64,000 bases of DNA, taken from an uncultured Parafilimonas sp. GTDB taxonomy: Bacteria; Bacteroidota; Bacteroidia; Chitinophagales; Chitinophagaceae. Positions 44,618-53,398 of this stretch are shown piece after piece; the stretch's first letter is position 1, and each line of letters starts with the position of its first letter. The stretch covers positions 170,310 to 234,309 of the forward strand of contig CAIRZB010000007.1 in NCBI GenBank assembly GCA_903882935.1. Direction: 5' to 3'. The notes beneath the pieces are model-generated. The model was not told the origin of the DNA, made no database searches, and saw nothing but the letters and a program-made list of their open reading frames with translations. Position numbers and translations under genes: made by a program.

Positions 44618-44783
44618 GGTTACTGGTTGCTTGTTGCCGGGGTAAGAAAACGGGTATGAACTTTTTTTAAAAAAAGTATCAAAGAAGGATATTGGCTGAA
44701 TTGACCCCTAAAGCTGTTAAAACCAGGCTTTAGCCGGCTAGAGTAGCCTGCAACCAGAAACCTGTAACCGGTAATTTGTAACC
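44618..44783. repeat. Inverted intergenic repeat, GGTTACTGGTTGC type
   Basis: GGTTACTGGTTGC (44618-44630) faces GCAACCAGAAACCTGTAACC (44750-44769) and a further GTAACC copy to 44783, giving an imperfect inverted repeat across the msbA-VOC gap. Related units recur at 51688-51756 and 51836-51865, so this is a dispersed noncoding repeat family. Confidence 0.55.
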
Positions 44784-44786
44784 TTA

Positions 44787-46616
44787 TTACTTCACTTCTT
44801 GCATGTCAACCAGCTTCCGGTAAATGCCGTGTTGGCTTATCAATTCATCGTGTGTGCCGCGCTCGGCTATTTCGCCTTTTTGTAAAACAATAATTTCATC
44901 GGCATGTCGCACGGTAGAAAGGCGGTGGGCTATCACGATGGATGTTCTATTTTGCATCATCTTATTAATGGCATCCTGTACCAAGCGCTCACTTTCCGTA
45001 TCTAAGGATGAGGTAGCTTCGTCCAATATCAATACCGGGGGGTTTTTCAACACAGCCCGTGCTATTGTCAAGCGCTGCCTTTCCCCTCCGCTTAATTTAC
45101 TGCCGCGGTCGCCTATATTGCTCTCAAAGCCGCCTTCTTTTTGTATTATAAAGTCGTAGGCATTCGCCACCTTGGCGGCATCCTCAATTTTATCGTGGGC
45201 AATATCAAACTGGCCCAACGCTATATTGGCTGCAATGGTATCGTTAAACAAGATGGGCTCTTGGGTAACAATACCCATTTGAGCGCGTACGGATGCAAGG
45301 GTATAATCCTTAATATTAATGCCGTCTATCAACAATTCGCCACCCGTAACATCGTGAAAACGGGGCACCAAGTCGGCAAGGGTACTTTTACCCGCACCGC
45401 TGCTACCCACCAAAGCCACCGTTTTGCCCTTCTCAATCGTAAGGTTTATATTTTTTAATATCACTTTGTCGTCATACGCAAAGGTTACATTCCTAAACTC
45501 AATCCTGCTGTTGAAGGTTTGTAGGGTTTTTGCCCCAGGTTTATCATTCACGGTAAGCGGTACCTTTAAAATTTCCTCTATCCGCTCAATGGCGGCACTA
45601 CCACGCTGCGCGCTGTAAAATGCCGTGGAAAGTGATTTTGCGGGGTTGATAATTTGGGTAAAAAGTAAAATGTACGTAATAAAGCCCCCGGCATCCAATC
45701 CGTCGGCATTGCTTGATAAAACCATGCTTCCGCCAAACCATAATATGATACTCAATACAATCACTCCCAAAAACTCAGACATCGGCGAAGCGAGATCACG
45801 TCTGAAATTCATTTTATTTCGGATAAAATTTAAAGTGGTATTAGTACTTAAAAATTTACCCCCAATGAGTTTTTCAGCATTAAATGCCTTGATGATGCGC
45901 AGCCCAGTCAAGGTTTCATCCAAAATGGACATTAACACGCCAACCTGCTCCTGTGATTCGGTAGACTGCTTTTTTAGCGAGCGGCTTACCCTGCCAATAA
46001 TAAAACCCATCAGTGGCAGCAACACCAATAAAAACAGCGATAATTTTGCACTTATAAAAATTAGTCCGCCTAGGTAAATAATTATGGTCAAGGGTTGTGT
46101 TATTAGGCCCTCCAATGTACTCAATACGCTCCATTCAATCTCGTTGGCATCGTTGCTCATGCGGCTTATGATGTCGCCCTTGCGCTGGTCGGTAAAAAAG
46201 CCAATAGGCAGGTCAAGAATCTTCGCGTATAAGTCGGCGCGCAGCTTTGTCATAACATAGTTGCGCATGGGCGAGAGTACCCTGAACGATAAGTACGTAA
46301 ATAAATTTTTAAGAAAAACAGACAAGATAATGATGCCGCAAATGGCCGCCAATGCATTTTGTTTACCGCTAGGGCTATGGCTGATGATATAGCTGAGGTA
46401 ATATTTGAGGTAGTTTAAAATACCAGCCGCAGTAAAGCTAAACACTGGTTTTACTGTTATAAGCTTTTCTAAATTAAAAAGCAGCTGTAAAAAAGGAGCC
46501 AACATAGTTAGCGAGATGAGGGAGAAGGCTATAGAGAGTATAATGAACAGAACATACAGTGCAATATTCCTTTTCTGGTTTCTTAAATAGAAAAGGATTC
46601 GTGAAAATCGCTTCAT
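44787..46616 (-). CDS. ABC exporter, MsbA-like (fused permease and ATPase)
   Basis: A 609-residue half-transporter. The N-terminal ABC-membrane domain has six transmembrane segments (about residues 17-330), with coupling-region sequence FFTDQRKGDIISRMSNDANEI. The nucleotide-binding domain follows: FAYDDKVILKNINLTIEKGK, Walker A ALVGSSGAGKSTL, Q-loop IVTQEPILFND, signature LSGGERQRL, Walker B VLILDEATSSLD and switch His in IVIAHRLSTVRHAD. It acts as a homodimer in the inner membrane; position and similarity fit the lipid-flippase (MsbA-type) subgroup, but other exports are possible. Divergent from rbfA with a 66-base promoter region; a TTACTTTG box (46645-46652, minus strand) is a plausible -7 element. 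Confidence 0.9.
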   Translation of the reverse strand: MKRFSRILFYLRNQKRNIALYVLFIILSIAFSLISLTMLAPFLQLLFNLEKLITVKPVFSFTAAGILNYLKYYLSYIISHSPSGKQNALAAICGIIILSVFLKNLFTYLSFRVLSPMRNYVMTKLRADLYAKILDLPIGFFTDQRKGDIISRMSNDANEIEWSVLSTLEGLITQPLTIIIYLGGLIFISAKLSLFLLVLLPLMGFIIGRVSRSLKKQSTESQEQVGVLMSILDETLTGLRIIKAFNAEKLIGGKFLSTNTTLNFIRNKMNFRRDLASPMSEFLGVIVLSIILWFGGSMVLSSNADGLDAGGFITYILLFTQIINPAKSLSTAFYSAQRGSAAIERIEEILKVPLTVNDKPGAKTLQTFNSRIEFRNVTFAYDDKVILKNINLTIEKGKTVALVGSSGAGKSTLADLVPRFHDVTGGELLIDGINIKDYTLASVRAQMGIVTQEPILFNDTIAANIALGQFDIAHDKIEDAAKVANAYDFIIQKEGGFESNIGDRGSKLSGGERQRLTIARAVLKNPPVLILDEATSSLDTESERLVQDAINKMMQNRTSIVIAHRLSTVRHADEIIVLQKGEIAERGTHDELISQHGIYRKLVDMQEVK

Positions 46617-46653
46617 GTAATTGAATATATCCGTTTAAAACCTGCAAAGTAAC

Positions 46654-46661
46654 TAATTTTG
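46654..46661 (+). promoter_or_regulatory. -7 box of rbfA
   Basis: Exact TAATTTTG, 21 bases before the rbfA ATG. It is back to back with the near-consensus minus-strand box of the ABC exporter gene (46645-46652). Confidence 0.55.
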
Positions 46662-46682
46662 TATCCAACAAAATGTTAGAAT

Positions 46683-47069
46683 ATGGAGGAAGGCAAAAGG
46701 CAGCGCCAGGTGGCGGGTGTATTACAGGAAGAGTTTAACGACGTTTTTCAACGGTTGGGCTTAAATATGATTGACGGCGGCATGGTGTCTATCTCATCGG
46801 TAAAAGTAACGCCCGACTTATTGGAAGCCAGGGTTTACCTAAGCCTTTTTAAGGTGGCAGACACAACCGTGGCCATGAAAAAAATTGAAGACAGGGCTTG
46901 GGAGATAAAAAAAGAACTGGCAAACCGTGTAAAAAACCAGCTGCGGCGTATACCAGTGCTGCATTTTTATTTGGATGATACCCTTGACTATGTGTTTAAA
47001 ATGGAAGAGTTGTTAAAAAGTATAAGTACATCAACCCCGTCCGCCACTACTACCCCCGCCGCCCCCTAA
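46683..47069 (+). CDS. rbfA: Ribosome-binding factor A
   Basis: A 128-residue cytoplasmic 30S maturation factor that binds the 5' region of 16S rRNA. The KH-like fold is visible: RQVAGVLQEEFNDVFQRL, MVSISSVKVTPDLLEARVYLSLF, WEIKKELANRVKNQLRRIPVLHFYLDDTLDYVFKMEELL. The usual protein ends about residue 113; here a low-complexity tail (STSTPSATTTPAAP) extends it. That tail and the stop codon are encoded by the first copy of an intergenic repeat, whose palindrome CCCCC-TAAA-GGGGG contains the TAA. The permease gene follows on the same strand. Confidence 0.93.
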   Translation: MEEGKRQRQVAGVLQEEFNDVFQRLGLNMIDGGMVSISSVKVTPDLLEARVYLSLFKVADTTVAMKKIEDRAWEIKKELANRVKNQLRRIPVLHFYLDDTLDYVFKMEELLKSISTSTPSATTTPAAP

Positions 47070-47207
47070 AGGGGGACTATGACGGAGGAGAAACCGCAAG
47101 TTTAAATAGGCACCTACGTTTCTTTTTTTAAACAGCATAAATAATGACAGAAGCCATCAATAAATTTAACCAGCTTACAGTCCCCCCTTTAGGGGGCGGA
47201 GGGGGTT
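47051..47207. repeat. Inverted pair of CCCCCTAAAGGGGG-type repeats
   Basis: One copy at 47051-47078 and an inverted copy at 47179-47207 agree over about 29 bases with one insertion and a few changes. Each contains a short palindrome (CCCCC, TAAA, GGGGG). The first overlaps the 3' end and stop codon of rbfA; the second lies just before the permease gene and in one frame encodes a PPLGGGGG-like peptide. This is the style of dispersed intergenic repeats in Bacteroidota. Confidence 0.7.
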
Positions 47208-47223
47208 GCTTGGAGGGTTTTTC

Positions 47224-48444
47224 ATGAACCTTGTTTTTGCTTGGCGTTACTTCAAGTCAAAAAAATCAACCAATGCCATTAATATAATTGCATGGATAAG
47301 TGTGGTGGCCGTGGGTGTTGCCACCGCAGCCCTTATTGTGGTATTGAGTGTTTTTAACGGTTTTGAAAGCTTGGTTAAAAGCCTGTATGGCGATTTTTTT
47401 AGCGACATAAAAATTATACCTGTCAGTGGAAAGTTCATGAAGGTTACCCCGGCCGAAATAAAAAAAATATCGTCGGTACAAGGGGTGGACAACCTGAGTT
47501 TTGTGGTGGAAGAAAGGGCACTGTTGGTAAATGGCGACTACACTAGTTTTATATACCTTAAAGGTGTTGATGAAGGTTATACCAAGGTAAACCGCCTTTC
47601 GCAGCATGTTGTGCGTGGCAAATACGATTTAGGCACTGCGGATAATCCCGGCCTAGTTTCAGGCGTTGGCATAGAAAATGCCGTTGGCGCAATCCCTGAC
47701 AGTAAAATACCCCAGCCTTTGGTGGTGTACCTACCCAACCGCAAGGCATCAAGCTTTAATAATTTGGATGCCATGCATAGCTATAATATTAATGCGGCCG
47801 GTACCTTTACCGTGCAGCAGGAGTTTGACGATAAATTTGCATTTACCAACTTACCTTTTGTACAATACATGTTAGACCTAAACCCCGATGAGTTTACGGG
47901 TGTGGAGGTAGCCATTTACAAAGCCGGCGAAAGCATAAAAATAAAAAATCAGCTACAGCAGGCACTGGGCACACATTTTAAGGTGCAAACCCGCCTTGAA
48001 CAAAACCAAAGCCTTTTTACCGCCATGCAAGTAGAAAAATGGGTAATATTTGCCATTTTAACACTTATACTAACGGTGGCAGCTTTTAACATGATTGGCG
48101 CTTTAACCATGCTGGTATTGGAAAAACAAAAAGATATTGCGGTATTAAAAGCCATGGGTGCCAACGATGGCCGTATAATGAATATTTTTTTAACCGAGGG
48201 GTTTCTACTGTCAGGTATAGGGGGGGGTGGCGGTATGTTGCTAGCTTTTATTATTTGCATGGTACAAATAAAGTTTAAGCTGGTAAAATTGGGCGGCGGC
48301 ACTTTTATTATTGATGCCTACCCCGTAGAAATGACCGTGCAGGATTTTGTATTGGTTGCCCTTACGGTTATGCTTGTTGCTGTTTTGGCCGCCTGGATAC
48401 CAAGCCGAAAAGCCGCAGGCCAAACATTTCAGCTAAAAAGTTAG
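47224..48444 (+). CDS. FtsX-type ABC transporter permease (LolC/LolE-like)
   Basis: A 406-residue inner-membrane protein with the lipoprotein-releasing permease layout. The first membrane helix lies near residues 20-43 (NIIAWISVVAVGVATAALIVVLSVFNGFESLV), followed by a large periplasmic MacB-like domain (about 45-270). Three C-terminal helices follow: WVIFAILTLILTVAAFNMIGALTMLVLEKQKDIAVLKAMGA, a central one near GFLLSGIGGGGGMLLAFIICMV, and FVLVALTVMLVAVLAAWIPSRKAAG. Lol permeases extract lipoproteins from the inner membrane with an ATPase (LolD), which is not adjacent. The ATG at 47224 is chosen; upstream codons belong to the repeat. Confidence 0.9.
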   Translation: MNLVFAWRYFKSKKSTNAINIIAWISVVAVGVATAALIVVLSVFNGFESLVKSLYGDFFSDIKIIPVSGKFMKVTPAEIKKISSVQGVDNLSFVVEERALLVNGDYTSFIYLKGVDEGYTKVNRLSQHVVRGKYDLGTADNPGLVSGVGIENAVGAIPDSKIPQPLVVYLPNRKASSFNNLDAMHSYNINAAGTFTVQQEFDDKFAFTNLPFVQYMLDLNPDEFTGVEVAIYKAGESIKIKNQLQQALGTHFKVQTRLEQNQSLFTAMQVEKWVIFAILTLILTVAAFNMIGALTMLVLEKQKDIAVLKAMGANDGRIMNIFLTEGFLLSGIGGGGGMLLAFIICMVQIKFKLVKLGGGTFIIDAYPVEMTVQDFVLVALTVMLVAVLAAWIPSRKAAGQTFQLKS

Positions 48445-48455
48445 CCTTATTAAAA

Positions 48456-48491
48456 AAGCGGGTAAAACCCTGTTGTGAATTTTACCCGCTT
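48456..48491. terminator. Bidirectional terminator between permease and dxs genes
   Basis: Perfect 12-bp stem (48456-48467 with 48480-48491) and a 12-base loop between convergent genes. The minus strand continues with a T-run (six T including the stem end), so it is strongest for dxs. Confidence 0.85.
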
Positions 48492-48515
48492 ATAGTATGC
48501 TTTATTTTATCGCTG

Positions 48516-50444
48516 CTATTGAAACAATAATTCCTTTGTTTGTTCTTTTACCATGTTTCTCACCGCATTGGCAATACCGTGTGCATCGTAACCACATTCT
48601 TTATGCAATTCCTTAAGGGTACCGTGTTCAACAAGCCTATCTGGTATGCCTAGTATTTTTACCTCTGCACTGTAATTGTGCTGGGCCATAAACTCAAGCA
48701 CCGCACTGCCAAAACCCCCTACCACTGTTCCGTCTTCAACGGTAATAACTTTGTTGTATTTACTAAAAACCTCATGCAGCATTGCCTCATCAATAGGCTT
48801 TACAAAGCGCATGTCGTAGTGCGCAGGGTCGGTGCCGGCAGTACGCAATTCCCTTATAGCTGCCGTTACAAAGTTACCTACGTGCCCAATGCTCAATATC
48901 GCAACATCCCTGCCGTCTTTTATCTTCCTACCCGTACCTATCGCAATTTCCTCGAAGGGTTTTTTCCAGTCGGGCATTACACCTTCGCCGCGCGGGTACC
49001 TTATAACAAAAGGGTATTTGTTATGCTCTAACTGTGCAGTGTACATCAGGTTGCGCAAATCCTGCTCGTTCATCGGCGAACTAATAACCATATTGGGTAT
49101 ACAGCGGAAAAACGCAATATCGTACGCCCCATGGTGTGTGGGGCCATCTTCGCCAACCAACCCTGCCCTATCTAGGCAAAAAACTACCGGCAGCTTTTGT
49201 ATGGCCACATCATGCACAGCTTGGTCGAACGACCTTTGCATAAATGAAGAATAGATATTGCAAAAAACCCGCAGCCCTTGGGTAGCCAAACCTGCGCTTA
49301 AGGTAACAGCATGTTGCTCGCAAATGCCTACATCAATGGCGCGGTGCGGCATTTTCTCCATCATAAATTTAAGGGAGGAGCCGCTGGGCATCGCAGGCGT
49401 TATGCCAAAAATGGCATCATTTTTTTCGGCCAGCTCTATTATCGTGTGCCCAAAAACATCTTGGTATTTCGGCGGCTGCGGCGCATCAAACTGTTTTTTG
49501 TAAATTTCACCGGTAACCTTATCAAATAGGCCAGGCGCGTGCCATTTGGTTTGGTCTTGCTCGGCCAAGCTGTACCCTTTGCCTTTAACCGTAATAATGT
49601 GTAGTAGCTTTGGGCCTGGTATATCTTTAAGGTCGTTGAGTGTGTCTACTAATTTTGCAATGTTATGCCCGTCAATGGGGCCAAAATAACGCATTTGCAG
49701 GGCTTCAAACAGGTTGCTGCTTTTGCTAACCATGCCTTTTAAGCTGGCCTCCAGTTTGCTGGCCATGCCCCTGCCAAAACGTTTGCCCTTTGGCAGTTTA
49801 CCCAATAGATTCCACACTTCATCACGCATCTTGTTATAGGTGTGGCTGGTGGTAATATCGGTCAAATACTCCTTCAGCGCGCCAACATTGGGGTCAATGC
49901 TCATGCAGTTGTCGTTCAGTATTACCAGCATGTCAGCATCGGCCACGCCCGCATGGTTCAATGCTTCAAAAGCCATACCGGCGGTCATGGCCCCGTCGCC
50001 AATAACGGCGATTGATTTACGGTTTTCGCCTTTATACTTAGCCGCAATGGCCATACCCAAGGCTGCCGAAATAGAAGTAGACGAATGCCCTACACCAAAC
50101 GTATCGTATTCACTCTCGCTTCTTTTTGGGAAGCCGCTTAAGCCACCATATTTGCGGTTGGTTGCAAAACTGTCTCTGCGCCCGGTTAATATTTTGTGGC
50201 CGTAGGCTTGGTGCCCAACATCCCATACAAGCTGGTCGTAAGGGGTATTGTACACGTAATGCAGCGCCACACTCAACTCCACCACGCCCAAGCTTGCTGC
50301 AAAATGTCCGCCATGCACGCTCACTACGTCAATAATATATTGTCGCAACTCGTCACAAACCTTGTGCAGTTGCTCCCTGCCTAATTTTTTTAGATCAGCG
50401 GGGCTGTCAATATTTTTTAACAATAGGCCTGGGGTAATTTCCAT
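48516..50444 (-). CDS. dxs: 1-deoxy-D-xylulose-5-phosphate synthase
   Basis: A 642-residue thiamine-diphosphate enzyme that condenses pyruvate and glyceraldehyde 3-phosphate in the first step of the MEP isoprenoid pathway. The TPP/Mg motif GDGAMTAGMAFEALNHAG ending in LNDNCMSI is present, as is HVGHSS-like FGVGHSSTSISAALGMA, the catalytic-Glu region LVGEDGPTHHGAYDIAFFRCIPNM and the C-terminal VVGGFGSAVLEFM. The ATG of MEITPGLLL (50444) is the standard start; the open frame upstream to 50549 encodes an unrelated Asn/Tyr-rich stretch. A TACTTTTA box on the minus strand (near 50464-50471) may be its -7 element. Confidence 0.97.
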   Translation of the reverse strand: MEITPGLLLKNIDSPADLKKLGREQLHKVCDELRQYIIDVVSVHGGHFAASLGVVELSVALHYVYNTPYDQLVWDVGHQAYGHKILTGRRDSFATNRKYGGLSGFPKRSESEYDTFGVGHSSTSISAALGMAIAAKYKGENRKSIAVIGDGAMTAGMAFEALNHAGVADADMLVILNDNCMSIDPNVGALKEYLTDITTSHTYNKMRDEVWNLLGKLPKGKRFGRGMASKLEASLKGMVSKSSNLFEALQMRYFGPIDGHNIAKLVDTLNDLKDIPGPKLLHIITVKGKGYSLAEQDQTKWHAPGLFDKVTGEIYKKQFDAPQPPKYQDVFGHTIIELAEKNDAIFGITPAMPSGSSLKFMMEKMPHRAIDVGICEQHAVTLSAGLATQGLRVFCNIYSSFMQRSFDQAVHDVAIQKLPVVFCLDRAGLVGEDGPTHHGAYDIAFFRCIPNMVISSPMNEQDLRNLMYTAQLEHNKYPFVIRYPRGEGVMPDWKKPFEEIAIGTGRKIKDGRDVAILSIGHVGNFVTAAIRELRTAGTDPAHYDMRFVKPIDEAMLHEVFSKYNKVITVEDGTVVGGFGSAVLEFMAQHNYSAEVKILGIPDRLVEHGTLKELHKECGYDAHGIANAVRNMVKEQTKELLFQ

Positions 50445-50628
50445 CAATGGGCAGTTTATTGTGTAAAAGTAGCAAATTTGCTGGTTGTTTACATAAACAC
50501 CCCAGTTCAAAAAAAGTTGATGCGTAATGTTTTGGGTGGGATTTAACAAACATTACCTGATTTTAAGCCAAATAGAAGGCCTATTTGCCACTAATCACAT
50601 GGTTTTCAATTATAGTTGACTAAAAACT

Positions 50629-50636
50629 TATTTTTG
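50629..50636 (+). promoter_or_regulatory. -7 box abutting the second sensor kinase gene
   Basis: Exact TATTTTTG. The ATG at 50645 starts 8 bases after the box, so the transcript would have almost no leader. Confidence 0.55.
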
Positions 50637-50644
50637 CTATTACC

Positions 50645-51688
50645 ATGATGAAGAAATTGCCAGCATATTGGGGGTGCCAAATTATTGGATGGTCGTTGTA
50701 CGGGTTGTCATTCTTTTTTCTGGCGAGAATTTTTGAACAAGAAATCACCCCGCTTTTCCGCAACCGTATAGTACTTTGGCTGGTACTGGGTATTATTTCA
50801 ACCGATGTATTCCGCCGTACCATCCATGCCCGAAAAATGCTGCCGCCACTACAGGGTAAAAAATGGGCTGAGCTTTTTGTAATGGTTTTATTAATCAACT
50901 TTTTATACAGTTTCTCCACGAGCATTATTGTTGAGCTGATAAAATTGTACGACCCCAAGATAAAGTCTTTTTCAAAGCGCTTTTTATACGAATTTTTTAA
51001 CGATGGCTTTATCATAATATTTTGGACGGCCATTTATTATATTTGGCATTACATTGAGGCATCCCGCAAAACAGAGCTTGACAGGGTACAACTGGAAAGC
51101 TTGGTGAAGGAATTGCAGCTAAAAACCATAAAATCGCACATAAACCCACATTTTATATTTAATGCCCTTAACAGCATACGGGCCTTGGTTGATGAAAACC
51201 CGGGGCGCGCAAGAACAGCCATAACCGAACTAAGCAACATATTGCGCAGCAGCATGCAGGCCGAGAAATTAGAAACGGCATCGCTGGAAAAGGAACTAAA
51301 TTTGGTAAAGGATTATTTGGAACTAGAGCATATAAGGTTTGAAGACCGCCTGCGGGTTGAGTACGAAATAGACGAGGACACGCTAGACCAACAAGTGCCG
51401 CCTATGATGCTGCAAACATTGGTTGAAAATGCCATAAAGCACGGCATTAGCAAGCAGGTTGAGGGGGGGTACATAAAAATTGTGTCTGACTTTAAGGGCG
51501 ACATCCACGAATTGCTGATACAAAACACCGGGCATATTGACGGAGTAGTAAACACCGATGGTTTTGGCATAGCAAGCACCCAAAACAGGCTAAAACTGCT
51601 GTATGGCAACAAAGCAGCCTTTGAGATTAAAAACCTTAACGGCAATATGGTACAGGCCAAAGTAACCATACCGGTTAACCACGCGTAG
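50645..51688 (+). CDS. LytS/YehU-type sensor histidine kinase
   Basis: A 347-residue membrane kinase. The N-terminal ~130 residues contain about four hydrophobic segments (near 10-28, 38-50, 74-94 and 115-134). They are followed by a short linker helix (EASRKTELDRVQLESLVKELQLK) and the PF06580 His-kinase domain with phosphoacceptor His169 in NPHFIFNALNSI. The ATP-binding part has LQTLVENAIKHGIS (N box) and GFGIASTQNRLKLLYG (G box). There is no long external loop, unlike the kinase at 4867, so its signal may be membrane-embedded. It pairs with the LytTR regulator at 51895, from which it is separated by 206 bases of repeat-bearing spacer. A second ATG lies at the next codon. Confidence 0.9.
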   Translation: MMKKLPAYWGCQIIGWSLYGLSFFFLARIFEQEITPLFRNRIVLWLVLGIISTDVFRRTIHARKMLPPLQGKKWAELFVMVLLINFLYSFSTSIIVELIKLYDPKIKSFSKRFLYEFFNDGFIIIFWTAIYYIWHYIEASRKTELDRVQLESLVKELQLKTIKSHINPHFIFNALNSIRALVDENPGRARTAITELSNILRSSMQAEKLETASLEKELNLVKDYLELEHIRFEDRLRVEYEIDEDTLDQQVPPMMLQTLVENAIKHGISKQVEGGYIKIVSDFKGDIHELLIQNTGHIDGVVNTDGFGIASTQNRLKLLYGNKAAFEIKNLNGNMVQAKVTIPVNHA

Positions 51689-51865
51689 GTTACAGGTTGT
51701 AAGTTACTGCTTACAGGTAGGCGAAGGAAAGGTGGTTGCTTTTTGCAAGTTACTGCACGCCGGTGAGCGAATGACAACTGTGGGTATACGACATGATTTT
51801 TATTGGATAGGACACTTTAATAACAATTGTAGACACTTGTAACTGGAAACCAGTAACCGGAAACT
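51688..51865. repeat. Degenerate GGTTAC-type repeats between kinase and regulator
   Basis: Multiple short units of the same family as 44618-44783: GGTTACAGGTTGTAAGTTAC (51688-51707 region), CTTACAGG, GGTGGTTGC and GCAAGTTACTGC up to 51756, then CTTGTAACTGGAAACCAGTAACCGG in inverted orientation (about 51836-51860). They fill most of the 206-base gap. Confidence 0.5.
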
Positions 51866-51894
51866 TTTAATTATAAACTACAAACTAATAATAT

Positions 51895-52626
51895 ATGCCC
51901 ATTAAAGCGATAATTATTGATGATGAACGCTTAGCGCGGAACGAACTAAAAAAGTTGCTGCTTGAACATGGTGATATTGAGGTAATTGATGAAGCAGCAA
52001 ATGTAGACGAGGGGATAGAAAAAATTGAACTGCAGAACCCCGATCTTATTTTTTTGGATATTCAGATGCCCGGCAAAACCGGTTTTGACCTGTTGGCCGA
52101 ACTGGAACGCGCGCCGCACGTAATTTTTACCACCGCTTACGACGAATATGCCTTAAAAGCATTTGAAGTAAACGCGTTGGATTATTTGTTAAAACCCATA
52201 GAACCTAAGCGCCTTGCCGATGCAATACACAAATTGCAATACGAAATAAGCAAAGAAAATGCCGGTGTTAATGGCGTAAACCGTGGCCCTCTTACTGAAT
52301 TAGACCAAGTTTTTGTGAAAGACGGTGAGCGCTGCTGGTTTGTAAAACTGGGCGAAATTCGGTTATTTGAGAGTGTTGGCAACTACGCCAAAGTGTTTTT
52401 TAGTACCAACAAGCCGTTAATATTAAAATCGTTAAATGCATTGGAGGAAAGACTGGATGAGCGGATGTTCTTCCGTGCAAACCGCAAGCACATCATCAAC
52501 CTACGGTGGATTGAAAAGATTGAGCCATATTTTAATGGAGGGCTTTTGGTTGAACTCAAAGGTGGCGAAAAAATTGAAGTCAGCAGGCGCCAAACAGTTA
52601 AGTTTAAGGAAATGATGTCGTTGTAA
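51895..52626 (+). CDS. LytTR-family response regulator
   Basis: A 243-residue response regulator: receiver domain (residues ~4-120) with IIIDDERLARNELKKLL, phosphoacceptor Asp55 in LIFLDIQMPGKTG, IFTTAYDEYALKAF and DYLLKPIEPKRL. The LytTR DNA-binding domain (about 140-243) has FVKLGEIRLFESVGNYAKVFF, LNALEERLDERMFFRANRKHIIN and GGEKIEVSRRQTVKFKEMM. It is the partner of the kinase encoded just upstream and is close to the MrkE/YehT group. Targets are unknown; the RND efflux genes start about 0.8 kb downstream. Confidence 0.93.
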   Translation: MPIKAIIIDDERLARNELKKLLLEHGDIEVIDEAANVDEGIEKIELQNPDLIFLDIQMPGKTGFDLLAELERAPHVIFTTAYDEYALKAFEVNALDYLLKPIEPKRLADAIHKLQYEISKENAGVNGVNRGPLTELDQVFVKDGERCWFVKLGEIRLFESVGNYAKVFFSTNKPLILKSLNALEERLDERMFFRANRKHIINLRWIEKIEPYFNGGLLVELKGGEKIEVSRRQTVKFKEMMSL

Positions 52627-52835
52627 AAAGCTCTTTAAACAGCAAGCTGTATCCATTAGTGGCAAGTAATCGCGTTTTTAGGGCAATTAACCTAACTAAT
52701 CCCGAAACAGCATTGAAACAAGCAAAAAATACCTAATTTCACAAAGACATTGAAAATTTGTACATTAATTTCGCCAATCAAAAAACCAGCTTGCTGCCGT
52801 GTGATAAATGGTTTACCGTAACAAATATCAACACG

Positions 52836-53234
52836 ATGTTTAAAAAAGGAGTTTGCTATTTATTATTATGCTGTTTTATAAACATGCTTACAACGCTGCC
52901 GGGCAGGTGTTGTGTGCATGAAGATTTTACAGGTGGGCATAACAATGTGGCAAAACCTCATTCACAAACATTACTAGCGTTTATTGTTGAGGAAGTACTG
53001 GACAAACATGAATCCGAGTCTGATGCTGGCGACAGCGATTGCTTTTGCAGTGTTTATAATGAAGCCAACAATACCAACACCCAGATAGGTACAACAAAGC
53101 TGTTGTTATTTGCCGTGCAAACGGCTACTATTTTTCCGCCCCTTGCTGCTTTATCCCCTAACAACGGCTATTTTGCGCGTAAATTTTCACTACCCCCACA
53201 TCATAACTTCCTTTTTAGGCTTACGCCCTTTTAA
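52836..53234 (+). CDS. Small Cys-rich exported or membrane protein ahead of the efflux operon
   Basis: A 132-residue protein from the ATG at 52836 (an upstream TTG is unlikely). The N-terminus is hydrophobic and Cys-rich (CYLLLCCFINML, then GRCCVHEDF). A His/Glu-rich middle (LDKHESESDAGDSDCFCSVYNE) contains a CFC motif, and the C-terminus ends PPHHNFLFRLTPF. Cys and His content suggests metal or redox handling. No named family is recognised. The RND adaptor gene starts 164 bases later on the same strand; similar small proteins sit before metal or drug efflux genes in other Bacteroidota, but the functional link is inferred. Confidence 0.5.
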   Translation: MFKKGVCYLLLCCFINMLTTLPGRCCVHEDFTGGHNNVAKPHSQTLLAFIVEEVLDKHESESDAGDSDCFCSVYNEANNTNTQIGTTKLLLFAVQTATIFPPLAALSPNNGYFARKFSLPPHHNFLFRLTPF

Positions 53235-53398
53235 TGCTTGCATTTACCTGTATTGGCTTTATATGCGTCACAACACTTTTGTGCCACCTAAGTTTTGCGT
53301 GTGCCAAAACCCCATGAACGGCATAGCCATACAATTTTGTTACTGCTGCGTTTTTAATAGAAGGAACCAAAGACTTATAACAAGTAAAAGCAAAATAA

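Noticed and set aside
45625..46077. 150-codon open frame antisense to the ABC exporter gene
   Set aside because: It is a mirror of the real coding frame, with Ser/Ile/Lys-biased residues and no domain; the exporter frame has full Walker and signature motifs.
48832..49254. 140-codon open frame antisense to dxs
   Set aside because: The sense frame is an intact dxs with all cofactor motifs; the antisense product is low-complexity and unlike any family.
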